A stretch of DNA of 64,000 bases from Channa striata. Taxonomy: Eukaryota; Chordata; Actinopteri; Anabantiformes; Channidae. The DNA lies in the NCBI GenBank assembly GCA_033026295.1, contig CM065175.1, forward strand, positions 20,284,837-20,348,836, written 5' to 3'. A program made the translations under genes and the position numbers. Every line of letters begins with the position of its first letter. The first letter of the stretch is position 1. Below, in pieces: positions 12,401-24,512 of this stretch. The notes beneath the pieces were generated by a model that saw only the letters and a list, made by a program, of their open reading frames with translations, did no database searches and was not told the DNA's origin.

Positions 12401-15400
12401 TACAAAAGCAGTTTGGCTTTGAAGCATCATGCCGCTGAAGATTCTGGTGGATAATTTACACATATGTTCCTGAAGAACTTACTGTAATTCTCAGTAAATT
12501 ATTATTCAAGTCTTACTTGGGTTATTACAGCAGCCCTCCTGCGAATGAGGATTCCAGCGAGCTCGGTGCTCCTGCTATGTAACTAGCAGACAATCAGCGG
12601 CAGGATGTTAGTCTGTCTTTACAGTGGGTTTATGCTCGATGGGGCGTAAACGTGACATTAATGACTTTTCCAGATTCTCGGTCCGATTCATTGCCCACAG
12701 TTACCTCCTCCAGCAAAACTTCGCCTTGGGTCTCTCCCGCCATGCGTGATGCAAATAGGAACATCGTCAAACTACTTTAAAACCCTCAAATGTAGGAAGC
12801 TGAACAAATGGCATTTCATATTTTTGCTTACTGATTATTTTCTGTAACTGTCTGTAAGTCAGCTAATTAATGAATCAACCAATTGTTGCAAAATTAAAAC
12901 GAATGAGAAGTTCAAACATCTTATCTCCAGTAATGTCTTTCTAAGAGCTTTTTCTTCAGGATGATTTCTTATCATTGGCATCATAAGTTGTAAAACGCTT
13001 CGAGGAATATTCAGATTCAAATCCAACCCAAGTCTGTTAAACCAATTCAGTGTAGGCTGGAGGAGGATTTGCCTGATGCTACCATGAAAGTCCCATATTT
13101 ACAGCTAATTTCATCTGAGGTTTTCAACAGTGAAGACTTAGTGTAGAGTTTTCTTTTTCCCTTGGATGGAGTTTTTGGCTTTAAATTGTAAGAAAAGGAA
13201 ATAGCCAATTGGTGTGACTAGTTTAGATGGTTAAAAGCTGATTTAAAAGTAAAACATGTTTGTGAGTCTCATGGAAATCTGGAGTTGGGAGCCTGTTTTC
13301 CCGGTTGGTGATGTGGCCTTACAGGAAAAGTTGCAACCCCCCGGTCTATGGCTCACAGTAAATGAGGCATTGGGCATAATTACATATTTGCAGTCAAAAT
13401 AATTGATGAATGTTTACAGGAGCAGAATGAGCTTTCCAAAAACAAATATATCATATTGGCAGTCCCACATCCAGCAGCTAAAGATACACTCTTTCTGGCT
13501 TACACTGCAAAAGAAAGCGATGTACTTTTGTTATACAAGTTGAGCAGCATTCAGCAGCACCCACACACAGCTCGTGTATTGTGTGCGGCGGAGTTGGAGA
13601 GCGGATCGCACGAAGCCTCCACAGTGGTGCTGCTGCTCGACCTCAGCTTGAAAAGAAGCCGAAATAGTCAGGAGGGAAGCAGCAGAGGAGAAATGAGCAT
13701 CAGGGGTTCGGTGACTCAGTTTGCCTCAATGGACAATCTGCACCCTGAGGGGCTGGAAAAGTTCTGCCAACTAACTAGGCCATACAGCAACGTGTACCCA
13801 GTGGGGGGATGTGGCCCAGCGGTGCCCAGCGTTGTTTGCAGATGCACAGAGTAGCAACGCTCAGGCTTTGGTGACCTGACGTTTGCCACGTGCCTCGACT
13901 GGCGAAACTGATATTCTTCAACAGCCTTGTTGAAATTGATGTAATTGTCGTAAAGATCTGGACCTTTATCTTTATGTTGGATCACAGCCCTCCCTCAGCG
14001 CTTTCTGCACGACGTGGCACTAAATTCCACTCTGCTCAGCATAAATCATGCCGGGCTTGTTCCAGGCTCGTGCTGTCAATGTTTATGAGGTATTAAAATG
14101 CGTTGACTCTGTCTCATTTACTTCTAAATTATCACAGAGTAATGGGTCACTGGGTTTGGAAAATGAGCGGAATTTTCGAGCGACCTGCACTCTGCTGCTG
14201 CAGTGAACAGGGGAGCGTAACAGCTTTTTCTCCCTCCTCCTCTGTGGACGGTAATTACGTTGCTTCTAATAACCAACAGTTTTTTCAAAATAGGTTCATA
14301 GTTCACTAGAAGGCCTGGGAGTTCTAGCTTTAAAAACACTGATTCGAGACTATAATGTACTCAGAGAAAAAAAATAATCTTTCTTCAAATAGATTATTTT
14401 ACCAGCATCCTAACACCATCAAAATGTATGTCACATAAAAGCATTTATATAAGCATTTATTTTTGTCTTGTTTCCTGCTGATACTTGCAGGGCTGTAGTT
14501 TTTCCAAACATCCCTTTAATCCATTAGCGCACTTATGGTCAATGTCACAGTGACAAACTCAGTGCTGCCAACTGGGGAACTTGAACTGTTCCAACGCTGA
14601 ACAAATATTAACCACAGCGAAGAAAAATGCAAATGGAATCATTTGCGGTGAAATATTAAACTAGACACAGACTTTTACTAAGTCCTTTCAAAATGATGAC
14701 CTCTTGCATCCGTTTAGTTGCTGTTGGTCTCCATCCTAAAAGCCATTTTCCCTCACGTTGGTCGTCCTGCAGGAGAAGAAAAGTGTTTCATTTCATCATT
14801 CATTATTTAAAGTCGCTCAAGTCTCCGGCCTTGCCTTAAAATATTTAGCTTTTTGTGTACATGCCACTTGTTTGGCTGCTGCTATTGCTCATCAATTGCT
14901 TGTACCCGTTACTAACTGTGAGCGTTACAAACGTGTCCCAGGCACAAGTCGCTGAGGAACATCGTCTACAGCCGACCGAATGTGTCAGGAATATGAAACG
15001 TGGTTCTTAACAGCCACATAACGTCCAAAGGGATCTGTGTTCCAGTTGTTCTGTTGGCGTTAAACTCCTTTTTTTAAAAGCTTTTTAGATGATCTGTAAT
15101 ATGTGGAACTATACCAGCATATGATTCCATGTTAGGCCACAAGGTCAAAATGGTGAATGATGAAGTTTTTTTTTTTGCAGAGTTAAAATGTGGAACTTGT
15201 CTGTGTTTTATAAAGAGGCATCCGTTGGTCAGATAAGCGATCGCTGTAACAAAACAAGCGTCTTATTGATTTCTTTTCTTCCTTGATATTGTCCCACCCT
15301 TTGTGAGACATCTCTCCCGAGAAACTAGTGATTTGTAGTCAATACCTGCTGAGGTCACCTTCTCATGCTGACTCTGGCATCTTTTTTTCCCCCCTAACAG

Positions 15401-16557
15401 CAGTAATATGATGAATAAAAACTAACAAGACGTGTGTTTTTGTGTTTTTTTTTTTCAAGGTTGCATTTCACATCCAGCAATACAGAGGACGAAACGACCA
15501 GAGCGTGCATGACAACGTGAAGTATATCATTGACAGGTAGGCATTCATCTGGCTGCATTTCTCCATCACCGCCAACTCAAAGAGAAAACCATTAAGATTC
15601 CATGCATAGTTAAAAGAAATGTTGTTCCGAAACTGAAATACTTTTAGAAGCATTTTTATTATACAAGGCGGGCTTCATGACTTATGAACGAGCTTTTGAA
15701 ACAAAGTCTGTTTTTCAAACTCTTCACTTTGAGGAGCATGTGTCACGTTCAGGTTATTTTATCGTCTCAGACTAATACAAAGGACAGTTTATGATGTCAG
15801 GCCCTTTGCTGTATGACCCTGGAAAGATCATAGCACGCTCTTCACACAATTACTGCAGTTTATGAGAATCTGTTGAATGTTTCTGCATTAACTTACCACC
15901 TCGCTGCATTGTCTTTAAAGGTACGGTGACCATGGCGCCTTCTACAAGTTTACTTCCAGCACGGGGAAGAGTCTCCCTCTGTTCTACATCTACGACTCCT
16001 ACCTAACACCTCCAGAGTCCTGGTCGGAATTGTTGACTCCCACTGGCTCCCACAGTGTGCGCGGCTCAGCCTACGACTCCATCTTCATCGCCCTGATTGT
16101 GGAGGAGCGCCACAAGCACGACATCCTGGCAGGTGGCTTTGATGGCATGTACACGTTCTTTGCCTCCAATGGGTTCTCGTTTGGCTCTTCTCACCAGAAC
16201 TGGAAGGCCATCAAAGCCTTCTGCGATGGCAACAATCTCCTGTTCATCCCCAGCGTGGGACCCGGTTACATTGACACCAGCATCCGGCCTTGGAACAACC
16301 ACAACACACGCAACCGGGTGAACGGTCGTTACTACGAGACGGCGCTGCAGGCCGCACTGAATGTGCGTCCAGAGGTTGTCACCATCACGTCTTTTAACGA
16401 ATGGCACGAGGGGACACAGATAGAGAGGGCGGTGCCTAAAAAAACAGTGACACGTGTGTATTTGGACTATCAGCCACATGGACCTGATCACTACCTGGAA
16501 CTGACCCGCCGCTGGGCTGAGCAGTTCAACAAAGAGAAGGAGCAGTGGCTCATGTGA
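6426..16557 (+). CDS. maneal: glycoprotein endo-alpha-1,2-mannosidase-like protein (GH99)
   Basis: Four coding exons: 6426-6936, 8960-9069, 15460-15536 and 15921-16557, all GT-AG and phase-consistent, giving 444 aa. The start is the first ATG (MARLRRKACIALF), conserved in MANEA/MANEAL. Residues 1-27 are a basic stretch plus hydrophobic segment, a type II signal anchor for the Golgi. The lumenal GH99 domain follows a variable stem at about residue 85: FYYIWYGNP, KYIHWDHILVPHWD, SFYPEL, VLSWYPPG, GFDGMYTFFASNGFSFGSS, PSVGPGYIDTSIRPWN. TSFNEWHEGTQIE carries the two glutamates (about 393 and 396) used in catalysis in this family, so activity looks intact. The C-terminus KEKEQWLM matches MANEAL rather than MANEA. 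MANEA cleaves internal glucosyl-mannose from N-glycans; the role of MANEAL is less well defined. Synteny with yrdc, mtf1 and inpp5b agrees with human 1p34.3 MANEAL. Confidence 0.96.
6937..8959 (+). other. maneal: maneal intron 1
   Basis: Two-kilobase intron, donor GTACAG and acceptor CTCCAG. The part 8060-8420 is complex, repeat-free sequence that contains a 14-bp perfect palindrome (8301-8314). Open frames at 7657-7938 (minus) and 7754-8056 (plus) overlap each other and show no family motif. Confidence 0.7.
8301..8314. promoter_or_regulatory. MORE-type POU-dimer palindrome
   Basis: GATGCATATGCATC is perfectly palindromic and contains ATGCATATGCAT, the known MORE arrangement on which two POU-domain proteins (Oct/Brn type) bind as a dimer. 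It lies in maneal intron 1 within complex, non-repetitive sequence. Binding is inferred, not shown. Confidence 0.4.
9070..15459 (+). other. maneal: maneal intron 2 (6.4 kb)
   Basis: The longest maneal intron, bounded by AAG/GTAAAC and a long T-tract acceptor. It contains a degenerate fish repeat at about 11285-11490 and stretches of balanced base composition at about 10080-10170, 10430-10920 and 13440-14060 that could be regulatory. No exon-like conserved frame was found; the open frames at 13456-13854 and 11973-12353 are not recognisable proteins. Confidence 0.6.
11285..11490 (+). repeat. dispersed teleost repeat fragment
   Basis: Contains the recognisable series GTTCTCCC..., TCTCCCACAGTCTAAAG, GTGTGAATGTACGAGTGAATGG, GGATAGACTGGCGACCTGTCC and CAGCTGGGATAGGCTCCAGC, a very common interspersed sequence of fish genomes. 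The copy is diverged. A related fragment in the opposite orientation lies at 63690-63910. Confidence 0.7.
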
Positions 16558-18093
16558 GCCTTCAGAGTGACTAAAGACAGCGTGCTGTGGTGAACGAGGG
16601 AGTGTAGAAACTGATCAGTTTAGATTCACACACATCTGGATTTAACTTTAACTTGACTGGACGTGCAAGTTTCTGTTAATGCACGTTTGAGTATTTGTAC
16701 ACGAACTCCCATCATCGGTGGCATGTGTGAAATACTTCCCACTTGACAGACAGGTTGTCGAGAGCCTTTGTATCAGCCCGTTAACTACAGACTGATAAAA
16801 GCTGATTAGAACAACAGCGAGCCTCGTTCTGTCCAACTGCAACAAACATCCACCTACTAGCAGCTCACAAAATGTTCAATCTCATGTTTACACTGTACAT
16901 AATCGGAAATGTGAAAATAACAGGGAATACTTTTATGAGGGATTATGTGCTGGACTTTTTTCAGCTAGATGGTTTATGTAATTCTTGACAAGAAGGCAAG
17001 TGTGTTTATTTTGAGTTTTATTTCAAATTATAGACGCATATTTAAATATAGGGTCTTATTCTATTTGATATTTGTAAATTTCACAAAGAAGCGCCACCAG
17101 TGAAAACACTTCTACATATTTATAGCATGCGGATTAGCACTAATACTTTCCACCGTATGAGCTGATGAAGGAGTTTAGTGTCAGAATATCTCCGTCTATT
17201 CGGAAAGTAAAACAGGACAGACAAGTAATTAAAGTGAGGTTACACCTAATTTGATTAAAATTACTCTTGGTCTTTATGATATCTTGCTGTATATTATAGG
17301 ATTTTTTTTAAAGAACAAAACTATTCACTTCCGTGTTGTTTCTATAATTTTTAACTAACACTAGAACCCGACTGACTTCACAAACTGTTGTGGGTAAAAT
17401 CCAGATGCTTATAACTTAAACACAGTCATATGCATGAAGAAGACTACAAATTCAGAGGGGGGGGAACTTTTATTGCAACCACACCAAAGTTGTGCTGTCC
17501 TTTAAAACATGTCATGGGGATGAGAAATAAAAAAAAAAAAACAAAAACAACAATTGAATGATTTTTCCAATTGTACATCCACTTGGTCCATGAGCCAAAC
17601 AACACAATGTCGTCCAGCTTGTAGTTTAAGTTAAGTTACCAAGTCTCACCTTTTTAACACACAGACAAAATAAATACAAAGCATTCATCGTTTCATTAAA
17701 AACTAATTGATGCGCTTTGAATACGCATCACTCCCATCCCTTCATCACAAACATTAGGTGCCTGCTTCACCTTTAAGATGAAATAAAAAACAACCCATGT
17801 TCGTCATATATAGATAGATGAGCTTGTTAAATGTTTCTGAATAGAGCAATGCAACTGTTTCATTCTCCACATAATCCCATCATTGTTGACAAATATGGCA
17901 GAAAAAACGTGGTCATCAAAACAGCTCCTCGTCTTAAAACAGCCACTTTGGGAGAATTTCCGGCCGTTGGTGATTTGGGATTAGTGTTGCTCTTGAATTC
18001 TTGCCTTTCCTGGGAAAAATAAAGTCTCTCCCATGGAAGCCTGAGCTCCGTGCTGGCTGTGCGTCTCCGCGTGTGTGGTGGACAGGTCATAGC
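16558..18093. other. convergent 3'UTR region of maneal and yrdc
   Basis: The two stop codons are 1.5 kb apart and face each other. Plus-strand AATAAA hexamers occur near 17525, 17668 and 17781; minus-strand AATAAA (TTTATT on the plus strand) occurs near 17468, 17015 and 17000. The 3'UTRs therefore may overlap. Which signals are used cannot be decided from sequence. Confidence 0.5.
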
Positions 18094-21000
18094 TCATCCT
18101 TCCATGTCCCTCGATAGTCCATATTTTCGCTCCAGCACGTCAATCGTAGATGAGAGGGCACTGAAAACAGAATAGCGTCTTTTGTTCAATGTACTGATTC
18201 TTTTCTAGAATGTCAAACCGTTCGTTCATGTCATTGATGTTTTTATATTTTTGCAAAGCCCTTCAAATATGTGTTTTGTCGTCGCCTCACTCCATTTGAA
18301 ATCATGCTTTCCTATAACCTCTTGGCCAGACTCGGTTAGTGCTGTGCTTTTCCTGTGGTAGTCTATCTGCCTGCTTTCACAGGGTCTACACTCACTTATA
18401 CTTAATATAGTTCTACCTCCCTGAAAAGCCTCAGTCAGGGTGAATATTATCTGAACAGAGTGACATTTGCATTGCTGAACATCACTCATAGGTCAAATAC
18501 TGCTCAACACTTCACTGCTGTGAAAAAGCAAATTAAAATCCCTCAAGGATTTTAAAAAAGAAACACAGATTAAAAAATTAATCTTTTGTGGCAATTCTGT
18601 TGAATGAAAATGTTTTGTGACCTTATTTATTTAGAATCTATGTTTCTACTGAGAAATCTTGTAGAAACCAACATTCAACAATTATCAGGTGATTTCATGT
18701 TTTCCTGACGTCCTAAAATGGGGGGAAATGTAATGGCACCATGGTAACAGCTTAAACTTACCAGCCAGGTCTAATGATGCGGTATTTGCCCAAAACTGAC
18801 AGGTCGACCACTGTTGATCCAAGGCGGCTCTTGTCTCCTATTGGTCCACCATCCACAACCACGGCAAGTTTCGGCCAGAGCTCCTGAAACTCCTTTAGAA
18901 AAAACGCACAGCAGCATTAAGGACAATTTCTGAACACTTACGTGGCGAAGGTTAAAGCAGGGAAACATCATTTTAAAAATGATAAAAGCATCTCTTGACT
19001 TGTCAGGTATTAAATTTTCCTTCCCATTTCTCCACTTACATGTACTTCCACAGTGCTGCTGTTCGAGCTGATGTTAGCACTGGTAAGTGCGAGCGGCTCG
19101 CCGCACATCTGGCACAGGCGCCTCATGAATCCATGGTCCGGGATACGTACACCTACAAGCTAAGGGACGTGTGACAATTATTTGTGATTTATTCCTTAGT
19201 ATGTTATTTTCTTATTGTTATAAGTTCAAAGCAGAGATCTTACTGAAGTAAAGGGGTTGAGATCCGTGTTCAGCTCTTCAGATCGTTCAAACACCAGAGT
19301 AACAGGTCCAGGGAGCAGGTCGCCCAGCAGCTCTCGCTTTACCTTCACCTTACAGTAACTGAAAACAGACGCAGGAAAATCAGCCATGTTCAAGCCGAGC
19401 TATGCTCCATTTTATTAGCTCGCCAGTTCTAAAAATGTTCTTATTATACAGTTGAGGCAGGGTGTTCCATGTTTAATCTGAGCTGAAAACTGCTAACCAA
19501 TGATATTTCACACCCTGCATTTATTAGCAGTGTGTAACATTCTTGAGTTTGTGACAGAAACAGGCACACACATACTATTTGTTGACTTTTATAAACAATC
19601 ACAGTTGCTAATGCAAATCTGAGTCCAGGATGTTGTTAATTTATACCCACCAACTATTAGAAATGGAGCATCGCTACACTGGGATATAAAATGGTTATCT
19701 AGCAAATTAATTAATGAATCCCGGTGACAGCAGGTGTGCTTGTCACTCAAAATGTAAAATGTGTCTTGCTGGTGTGAAGATTGTATCTGTGCCTCTTCCC
19801 CGTGTGACTTATCCCTGTATGACTAATATGTTTATGCAACATAGCAAATCTAGAAAGAAACCATCACACTTCTCAGAAAGTGACACCAAAACTCAACCGT
19901 TACCACTGATGTTGGGGAAAAAATAACAACCTGCGTTCAAACTGAAGCTCCATTTGAAATGTCAGCCTGTGGTGAGCACAGCTCATCATTCGCCAAATAG
20001 CAGGCTGAGCCCAGATGGAGGTTTTCTTTCACGTGGTACAACTGCACAGACAGACACTTGTACTTACTTGTAGATATCCTGAATTTCTCCCACGCAAATC
20101 GCCAGGGGTTTCTGGCCATTTCTTCCTTTGATGCTGTAAGTCCTTCTGATGGCTTCGGAGCTCTGGGCCAGGCAGGCCAGGCCATAGATGGTGTCTGTGG
20201 GCACAGCGACAACGTGGCCGTCCTTCAGAGCCTTCACAGTGCAACTCAGGATTTCAGCACCATCTGCAGTTCAGACACAGAGAGCCAATGAGACAGCATG
20301 CGCACACAACACCTGAAGACAGGAAATATCTGAAGGGGAAATGTAGTGAACGCTTTTAATCATATCTCATGTTTCCACAGTAACAAAAAGACACACTGTT
20401 TGGTTCAGTTTCTGCCAGGGCTGCACCCATCCATCTTTGGTCTTATCGACTAATCCGTCAGTTATTTTCCTTGATTAGTTGATTCACTGTTTGGTCTAAA
20501 ACGCAAGAAAAAGCCAAAATGCCCATAAATCAGCAAACACTCAAATCTGGGGCTAAAACAGACACACTTGACATTTTGTTAAAAAGTTGCCTAATTATCA
20601 GATTGCTGTAAATAATCAAAATAATCATTTAAGCTCTAGTTGCTGCACTTTGTTAAATGCTGTTACTATTTTAGAAAGATTGATCAGATAAACAGACAAA
20701 TAGGAAACAGCAGCCGTCAAACACAAAGCACAGAAACACACAGAGGACAAAGTGCATATGTGGTTAATAACAGTCTCACACCGGACAGACAATAAACGAC
20801 AGTGAGGGACGAATGTGAATCTGTTAACTTCATCTGGACAATCTGTTGTACAGTATCTCCATTCAGTCCAATACGTCAGCTTGATTTTAAAAAGGTGATA
20901 TTAAACTAAACAGCTTTATACAGACACATCGATTAGCCTTAATTATAGTAAACGCAGTATTAGTATGATGCAGTACAGCTCAATAGAGCCACAGTCCAGA

Positions 21001-23411
21001 GCCTCCAAAACCGCATCCTAGTGTAATTATTTGCTGATGTCCAATATTCTTCATATGGTAAAACTCAACGATACTGTGAACGAAAACTTGGAGGGTGGTG
21101 AACATCTCCAACAGATAAACGAGCTAAAGTGACACCAGCAACAGAGATTTATCCATCAAGAACTGGGATTTACTAACTCCATTGTGCTGTTTACTACACC
21201 ACATCTGTCTGATGGCTGCATTTACAATTTATTAATCCCTCCTCATGACACGTTGTGATGACGGATCTAAATTTAGTACTTCCAATATTTAAACACATTG
21301 ACCGCTATTCCACCCATACTTACACACACACTTTCACTCACCTTATTAGATACAGAATTAATATGTATCCAACACTACTGATCAGTCACAAATTCTATAT
21401 ATTTTAGACGATTATAATGTGTGAGGAGTGTTGCTTTAACGTTTAATATTGATCATTATAATGATGGTGCACTTTTGCCTGAACTGCTGTAAAATCAAAT
21501 GCGCTTCCAAAAATCTTATGTTATCATAACGGACTGGTTGTCAAATAGGAAATACGAGGTTTATGTCAATCCCAATAAATTAGAACTTACTACGTTTAAT
21601 TAAAAAATCCCCTGATTTGCATCACATCTACTGTCCGGGGCACGTTAACGTTGTTTTCCCTAAAGCGACAATAACAACACGATCTTCGTCACTGTTTATC
21701 AAGTGTTGATAACCTATAAATTACTTTTCAAATCTCATGAGGCGACACAAAGCAAACATTTGCATATAAATGATTTTCGGACAAAACAGTATTAACATAT
21801 GTTGCTGTAAACACTGTAATATTGTCTGTCCTTAGATGCAATGCAAAACACAATGTTATAAAAAGAAACTAAATATTTAAGTCAAATAAAAAGACATTTA
21901 CCACAAAGAGTTCTGTGTCTTTACCAAGCTGCCAAAACCATAATAGACCGTGGTTTTTGGGTTTTTGTGAATTTCACCTTTGAATTTCACCATTGCGGGT
22001 CAATTTAATAAAAGGAAAATCTGAAATGCAAAGTAACAAGATACATAAAAATCTCTGTTCAAAATCTCAGCTGTGTCCAAAATAGACACGGAACAACGCT
22101 TGTCAATAACAGAAGTGCTGCAATTACTTGAGATTTTTGTTGTTTGGTTTACAAAAATGTATTTGCAAATATGTTGACACCATTTTAGTTGTATTTATAT
22201 CAAAACATTTGCTGTTCTAGTTTTTAAATGTGATAATTGTGCATATCACTGAACTCACTGAATATCTTTGATTATAGGACTCTTGGTTGCAGCTGTCCCC
22301 CACAAAAAAATGTGTGACTTTACAGAAGTCATGTCTTATTGTTGGCATATCTATTTTGGTTATAGACAATTTTTGACTAATCAGTAATAAATAAACTAAA
22401 ATTATAGATTCTAGTCTTAAATTGCAATGCTACTTATTTGTACAGTGCATTGAGATTATATTTTTTTTCAATTTTGTTATTTTGCAGCTTGACATTACAG
22501 TTTTTCAAACTACTCCAGGTTCCCCAGAACACAGTCGCCTCAAAGAGACGTTTGGCTCAACCAGGTTTCTTCCAAGAGCCGCTCACCCAGTCAGGAGCAA
22601 AGGGTCTTAGTAAGAGGACGACTACCACTGCAGCCCACCGAGCCGGGCCTAACGGCGGAGTGGCCATAAGTCCAAGGAACACGATTCTCTGGTCTGACGA
22701 AACCGAGACTGAACTTTCTGGACTCAATTCTAAACATTACGTTTGGAGGAAACCAGCTGCAGATCCTGAATCCAGCCCCAACAGTGAAGCACGGCGGTGG
22801 CAGCGTGTTGGCAGCCTGGCAGCTGGATGGACTGAAGGACAGAGGTGTCCTCAGTGAAAACCTGTTCCACAGCAGGCAGGGCCTCGGACTGGGCCGAGGG
22901 TTCACCTTCCAAAGAAACGACAGTCCTAAGCACAGACAGCTCTGTAAACGTCCTAAAGTCTCTGGACAGACCTGAAAATGGTCTGTCATCATCCAACCTG
23001 ACTGAGCTTGAGTGGATTTCCAACCCAGATGTTCACAGATCCTTCAACAAAGCTCTGAGTAAAGACACGTTATGTTTATGAAAATGGGATCTCAGATGTC
23101 TCTCACTCAGGGGCGCCGAGTGTAGATTATTGAAAAATCAAAAATTCAAACAGCAGTTATGTGTATGTTGCTGCCGTGTTGACAGTGTCACCGACACACG
23201 CACCTGCGCCGCTCCGCTGCTCAGCTGTCGGCCCGTTGGCCGTCGGAGGCTGTAACCGCAGAACTTTGGTCTTCAGCTCTTTGCACATATCTGCACCGAG
23301 GCTGTGAGCCGCGGCGGGGACGAGAACTCCTCTGGATTTGATGAAGTCAACGGCGATATTACAAGCCGACTTCATAAACTTAAAGCTAACACCACCGGCG
23401 TGTTGTAGCAT
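18094..23411 (-). CDS. yrdc: YrdC-domain threonylcarbamoyl-AMP synthase
   Basis: Six coding exons: 23411-23204, 20263-20068, 19358-19244, 19159-19040, 18892-18762 and 18160-18094, phases consistent, 278 aa (human YRDC is 279). It makes threonylcarbamoyl-AMP from Thr, bicarbonate and ATP, the first step of tRNA t6A37 modification. YrdC/Sua5 signatures: VAVPTDTIYGLACLA (about 89-102), SIKGRNGQKPLAICV (113-127, nucleotide and bicarbonate contacts), LPGPVTLVFER, VGVRIPDH (175-182), LTSANIS (198-204), GSTVVDLS and IIRPGC. The N-terminal 60 residues are basic and amphipathic, consistent with a mitochondrial leader as in mammals. Exon 4 has two in-frame donors 6 nt apart (GTACAT then GTAAGT); the stronger GTAAGT is used here, adding Val-His. 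It is tail-to-tail with maneal and divergent from the small gene on the right. Confidence 0.95.
20410..20640. repeat. dispersed repeat fragment, GGCTGCA...ATTAGTTGATT type
   Basis: The run AGGGCTGCACCCATCC, ATCGACTAATCCGTCAGTTATTTT, GATTAGTTGATTCACTGTTTGGTCTA followed by AAACACTCAAAT resembles a common fish interspersed repeat built around pairs of ATTAGT/ATCGACTA motifs. It is strongly diverged, so family placement is tentative. Confidence 0.45.
22438..23100 (+). mobile_element. Tc1/mariner-like transposase remnant
   Basis: Plus-strand conceptual translation, in at least two frames, shows Tc1 transposase landmarks in order: ILWSDETETELSGLNSKHYV, WRKP, a frameshift, PTVKHGGGSVL, then FTFQRNDSPKH and a weak tail before about 23060. 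WSDE, HGGGS and NDSPKH mark the catalytic core of salmonid-type Tc1 elements. Frameshifts and stop codons make it inactive. An ACAGTGCATTG at the left (about 22442) may be an eroded terminal repeat. It sits in yrdc intron 1, antisense to yrdc. Confidence 0.8.
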
Positions 23412-23992
23412 GTGAAGCCGCCGTGAGTGAAACCGGAACTTCCGGGTTAACTCCCAGAAGTCCGAAAACTCTAACAGCTCTGAAAACTAAACGAATGAAA
23501 AAACCTCTGAATAAACCTGTTTGTATGTTCTGCTCCAACGGAAACACCTACATGATTTGAAACCGAGCTGATTACAGACACAACTTTGGAGGAATAAAAT
23601 TTGACACTAAGCGGCGGTGAGTTTCATGACGTTTGGACGAAACCATTTTGTGATGACGTAAGCACGCACGCTGCCACGCTTGTAGTTTGACCCCATGGGA
23701 GATGTAGTTTTTCGGATGTTCTCAACTCAAGGAGTGAGCTTCATTTTTAATTTGAAGTTAAAATAGGCTAGAGCACTTTTTAAAATAGCAGGCTCCAAGC
23801 TGAAAGTACAAAAATCAACACTATGAAAGCAGTAAGGATTATACTTTGCAAATGTAAATGCAAATAATTTATATATACCAAATAAATACCACGTCAATGG
23901 CAGTGGTATATAATCATTGGGCACATGTGGGGGTTGTGAATCAGACAAATTTCAGTCACCTGTGAGTGACCAGTTAAAGAGGCACAGCCCAC
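23412..23992. promoter_or_regulatory. divergent promoter of yrdc and the small coiled-coil gene
   Basis: About 580 bp between the two divergent start codons. It contains a CRE-like TGACGTAA at 23654-23661 and, read on the minus strand from about 23709 to 23691, ACTACATCTCCCATGGGG, which fits the ZNF143/STAF consensus ACTACAnnTCCCA. A second TGTAGTTT half-site lies at 23681. Short GC-rich sequence flanks the yrdc start. No TATA box is evident. Confidence 0.55.
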
Positions 23993-24469
23993 ATGGAAAG
24001 TTTAATGCACATGTCTGTAGCCATGGATTCAGACAAAGGTAACAAACCACAACTTTAAAAAATTATTTTTTTTTTTTGCTTGTCTACATTCTCAGTATTT
24101 CTAAGTGTGTGTGAAACAGTTGCAGGTTGCACAGAGGACACAGCAGCTCGGCGGGCTGGTGATGGCCTTGCAGCGAGCCGACAGGTGAGCCCAACTTTCT
24201 TCAAGCTGTTCTGCTGAAACGAACCGGTGACGACCAACCTGCTTCTTTTCTCTACAGCTGCTGCAGGACATTGATGACCGGCTCGTGGTCCTGTCTGAGA
24301 AGATAAGCATGTGTAACCAAGTCCTGGATGACTTGAAGAGCCTCAGTGACATGTTACAGGTGAGCTGATTTCCCCACATGGAGCTTCTGTGATTTATTGC
24401 AGACTTCAGTTTTTTCTTTTCTTACAGGGGAAATCTCTGCAGGATGTGTCCTTATCACAGCAGAAGTGA
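23993..24469 (+). CDS. small coiled-coil protein, candidate C1orf122 orthologue
   Basis: Four small exons: 24023-24038 (ATG in a GCCATGG Kozak context), 24096-24184, 24258-24359 and 24428-24469, with introns of 57-73 bp and AATAAA at 24513-24522. The phases join to 249 nt, 82 aa plus stop. Residues from about 30 to 70 are a helix-forming heptad-like stretch (RQLLQDIDDRLVVLSEKI, then NQVLDDLKSLSDMLQ), followed by a short polar tail. In-frame upstream ATGs at 23993, 24005, 24008 and 24011 could extend the N-terminus by up to ten residues. No domain is recognised. Human C1orf122 occupies the same place between YRDC and MTF1 and also has a RQLLxxI helix, so orthology is suggested by position; sequence similarity is weak. 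Function unknown. Confidence 0.6.
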
Positions 24470-24512
24470 CCACATGTGACAATGATGCTCCTTTTTTCTT
24501 TTAAACGTCGTT

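Larger units (their letters stand above)
20264..23203 (-). other. yrdc: yrdc intron 1
   Basis: Intron of 2.9 kb between the leader exon and the PTDTIYG exon. It holds a decayed dispersed repeat (20410-20640) and a dead Tc1-like transposase (22490-23100). The rest is AT-rich with no recognised feature. Confidence 0.8.

Noticed and set aside
13456..13854. Plus-strand 132-aa open frame in maneal intron 2
   Set aside because: No recognisable domain, no convincing flanking splice or poly(A) context; the surrounding DNA may be regulatory instead.
19937..20212. Minus-strand 91-aa frame
   Set aside because: Out-of-frame shadow of yrdc exon 2; the correct frame reads VAVPTDTIYGLAC.
22438..22857. Plus-strand 139-aa frame as a host gene
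   Set aside because: Translates to a broken Tc1 transposase, continued in another frame.
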